This document shows, in pieces, positions 4,973-5,686 of a stretch of DNA of 5,686 bases (positions are counted from its first letter, which is position 1; each line of letters begins with the position of its first letter). The notes beneath the pieces were generated by a model, which saw nothing but the letters and a program-made list of their open reading frames with translations, made no database searches and had not been told where the DNA came from. The stretch lies in NCBI GenBank assembly GCA_018609965.1, contig JAHENP010000216.1:1-5686 (forward strand), written 5' to 3'. A program made the translations under genes and the position numbers. This DNA comes from Haloferacaceae archaeon. GTDB taxonomy: Archaea; Halobacteriota; Halobacteria; Halobacteriales; Haloferacaceae.

Positions 4973-5686
4973 CTACGACCCGTCGGTGTCGGCCGGCGCA
5001 CCACCGTCTGGCTGTGCGAGTGCGGCACTGGCTTCGGCCTCCACGGTCACGTCGCCTCGTCCGAGATCGAACGTCGCCAACTCCCGTTGGAGCCGATCCG
5101 AGGAGTCACCCAGCGAGGCGACATCTGTCGACAGCTCCGACAGCGACGCCGTCTGGTCTCGTGTCTCGTCTAACACCGCGGCTGCCTCGTCGGCTGCCTG
5201 TTCGCTCACCGCCGACACCTCGTCCATCATCGCCACGACCTCCTCGCTTGATGCCGCCTGTTCGTCAGTCGCGGCGCTGATCTCCTCGATACCGGACTCC
5301 GCCTCTCTGGCGGCGACGCTGATCTCGTCGAACGTGTCGATCGACGCTCGGATCGTCGACGCCCCCTGGTCGATCCGTTCACCCATCGCGTCCATCTCGG
5401 CGGTCGTCTCGGCCGTCGTCGCCTGCACCGCGTCGATCCGTGCCTCGATGTCCGTGGTCGCGTCCGACACGTCCTCGGCGAGGTCCTTGATTTCGCTTGC
5501 GACGACCCCGAACCCGTCGCCGTGTTTGCCGGCACGGGCGGCCTCGATCGACGCGTTCAGTGCGAGCATGTTCGTCTGTTCTGCGATGTCGGTGATCACC
5601 TCGACGATCGACCCGACCTCCGACACCTCCTCGTCGAGACTCTCGACGCTGGCGGCCACCTCCGTCGCCTGTGACTGCATCAACTC
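4973..5686 (-). CDS. Methyl-accepting taxis transducer (Htr/MCP), C-terminal signalling part only
   Basis: The gene enters from the right edge; 237 C-terminal residues are visible, ending at TAG (complement of 4973-4975), while the start, sensor, membrane and HAMP parts lie outside. Transducers form long coiled-coil dimers that control CheA through CheW. The hairpin tip that contacts them is clear: [21 protein letters not shown] at about 5590-5528, then the conserved [26 protein letters not shown] (5275-5246) fits the methylation consensus [ASTG][ASTG]xx[EQ][EQ]xx[ASTG][ASTG], so Glu141/Gln142 (numbered from the codon at 5683) are likely adaptation sites. After the descending helix comes a non-helical acidic tail ([12 protein letters not shown]) without an aromatic CheR-docking pentapeptide. 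The stimulus cannot be told from this fragment, and it could be membrane-bound or soluble. It converges on ribL across 57 bases. Confidence 0.93.
   Translation of the reverse strand, partial: ELMQSQATEVAASVESLDEEVSEVGSIVEVITDIAEQTNMLALNASIEAARAGKHGDGFGVVASEIKDLAEDVSDATTDIEARIDAVQATTAETTAEMDAMGERIDQGASTIRASIDTFDEISVAAREAESGIEEISAATDEQAASSEEVVAMMDEVSAVSEQAADEAAAVLDETRDQTASLSELSTDVASLGDSSDRLQRELATFDLGRGDVTVEAEASAALAQPDGGAPADTDGS

Overview
The window looks like haloarchaeal chromosomal DNA. GC content is high, the proteins are rich in Asp and Glu and poor in Lys, candidate promoters are short TATA boxes close to start codons with no strong ribosome binding sites, and every recognisable product has a familiar haloarchaeal form. 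I see no insertion sequence, CRISPR array, tRNA or rRNA. The genes are mostly housekeeping functions; the unusual material lies in the noncoding DNA between them.

Layout. Bases 1-1274 (+) carry S-adenosyl-L-homocysteine hydrolase (ahcY), missing only its extreme N-terminus. After 41 bases comes a 67-residue protein with two CxxC pairs (1316-1519, +), probably a small zinc-binding protein. It converges on dnaK (1670-3577, -). The 150-bp gap between them is filled almost end to end by hairpins: five inverted repeats lie head to tail from 1525 to 1692 with only 2-4 bases between them, and the last encloses the dnaK stop codon. DnaK is a complete 635-residue Hsp70 of the type lacking the N-terminal insertion of proteobacterial DnaK. 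No grpE or dnaJ adjoins it.

The 263-bp divergent region 3578-3840 holds a TATA-like element for dnaK, a near-symmetric TATA box in the middle that could serve either strand, and a weaker element just before the next gene. That gene (3841-4329, +) encodes a JAMM/MPN+ zinc metalloprotease with a full catalytic motif, probably a desampylase that removes ubiquitin-like SAMP proteins. A 79-bp CGA/GAC-rich spacer separates it from a RibL-type FAD synthase (4409-4915, +). The last gene (4973 to the window end, -) is the C-terminal part of a methyl-accepting chemotaxis/phototaxis transducer, converging on ribL across 57 bases in which I see no clear signal.

Working together: AhcY clears the product inhibitor of SAM-dependent methylation. 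DnaK and the JAMM protease both serve protein quality control and share a divergent promoter region, so common stress control is possible but unproven. RibL makes FAD. The transducer signals to CheA. I found no convincing new multi-gene system. The best candidate for something undescribed is the hairpin array at 1525-1692, in which two neighbouring hairpins share a conserved 11-nt loop on unrelated stems.
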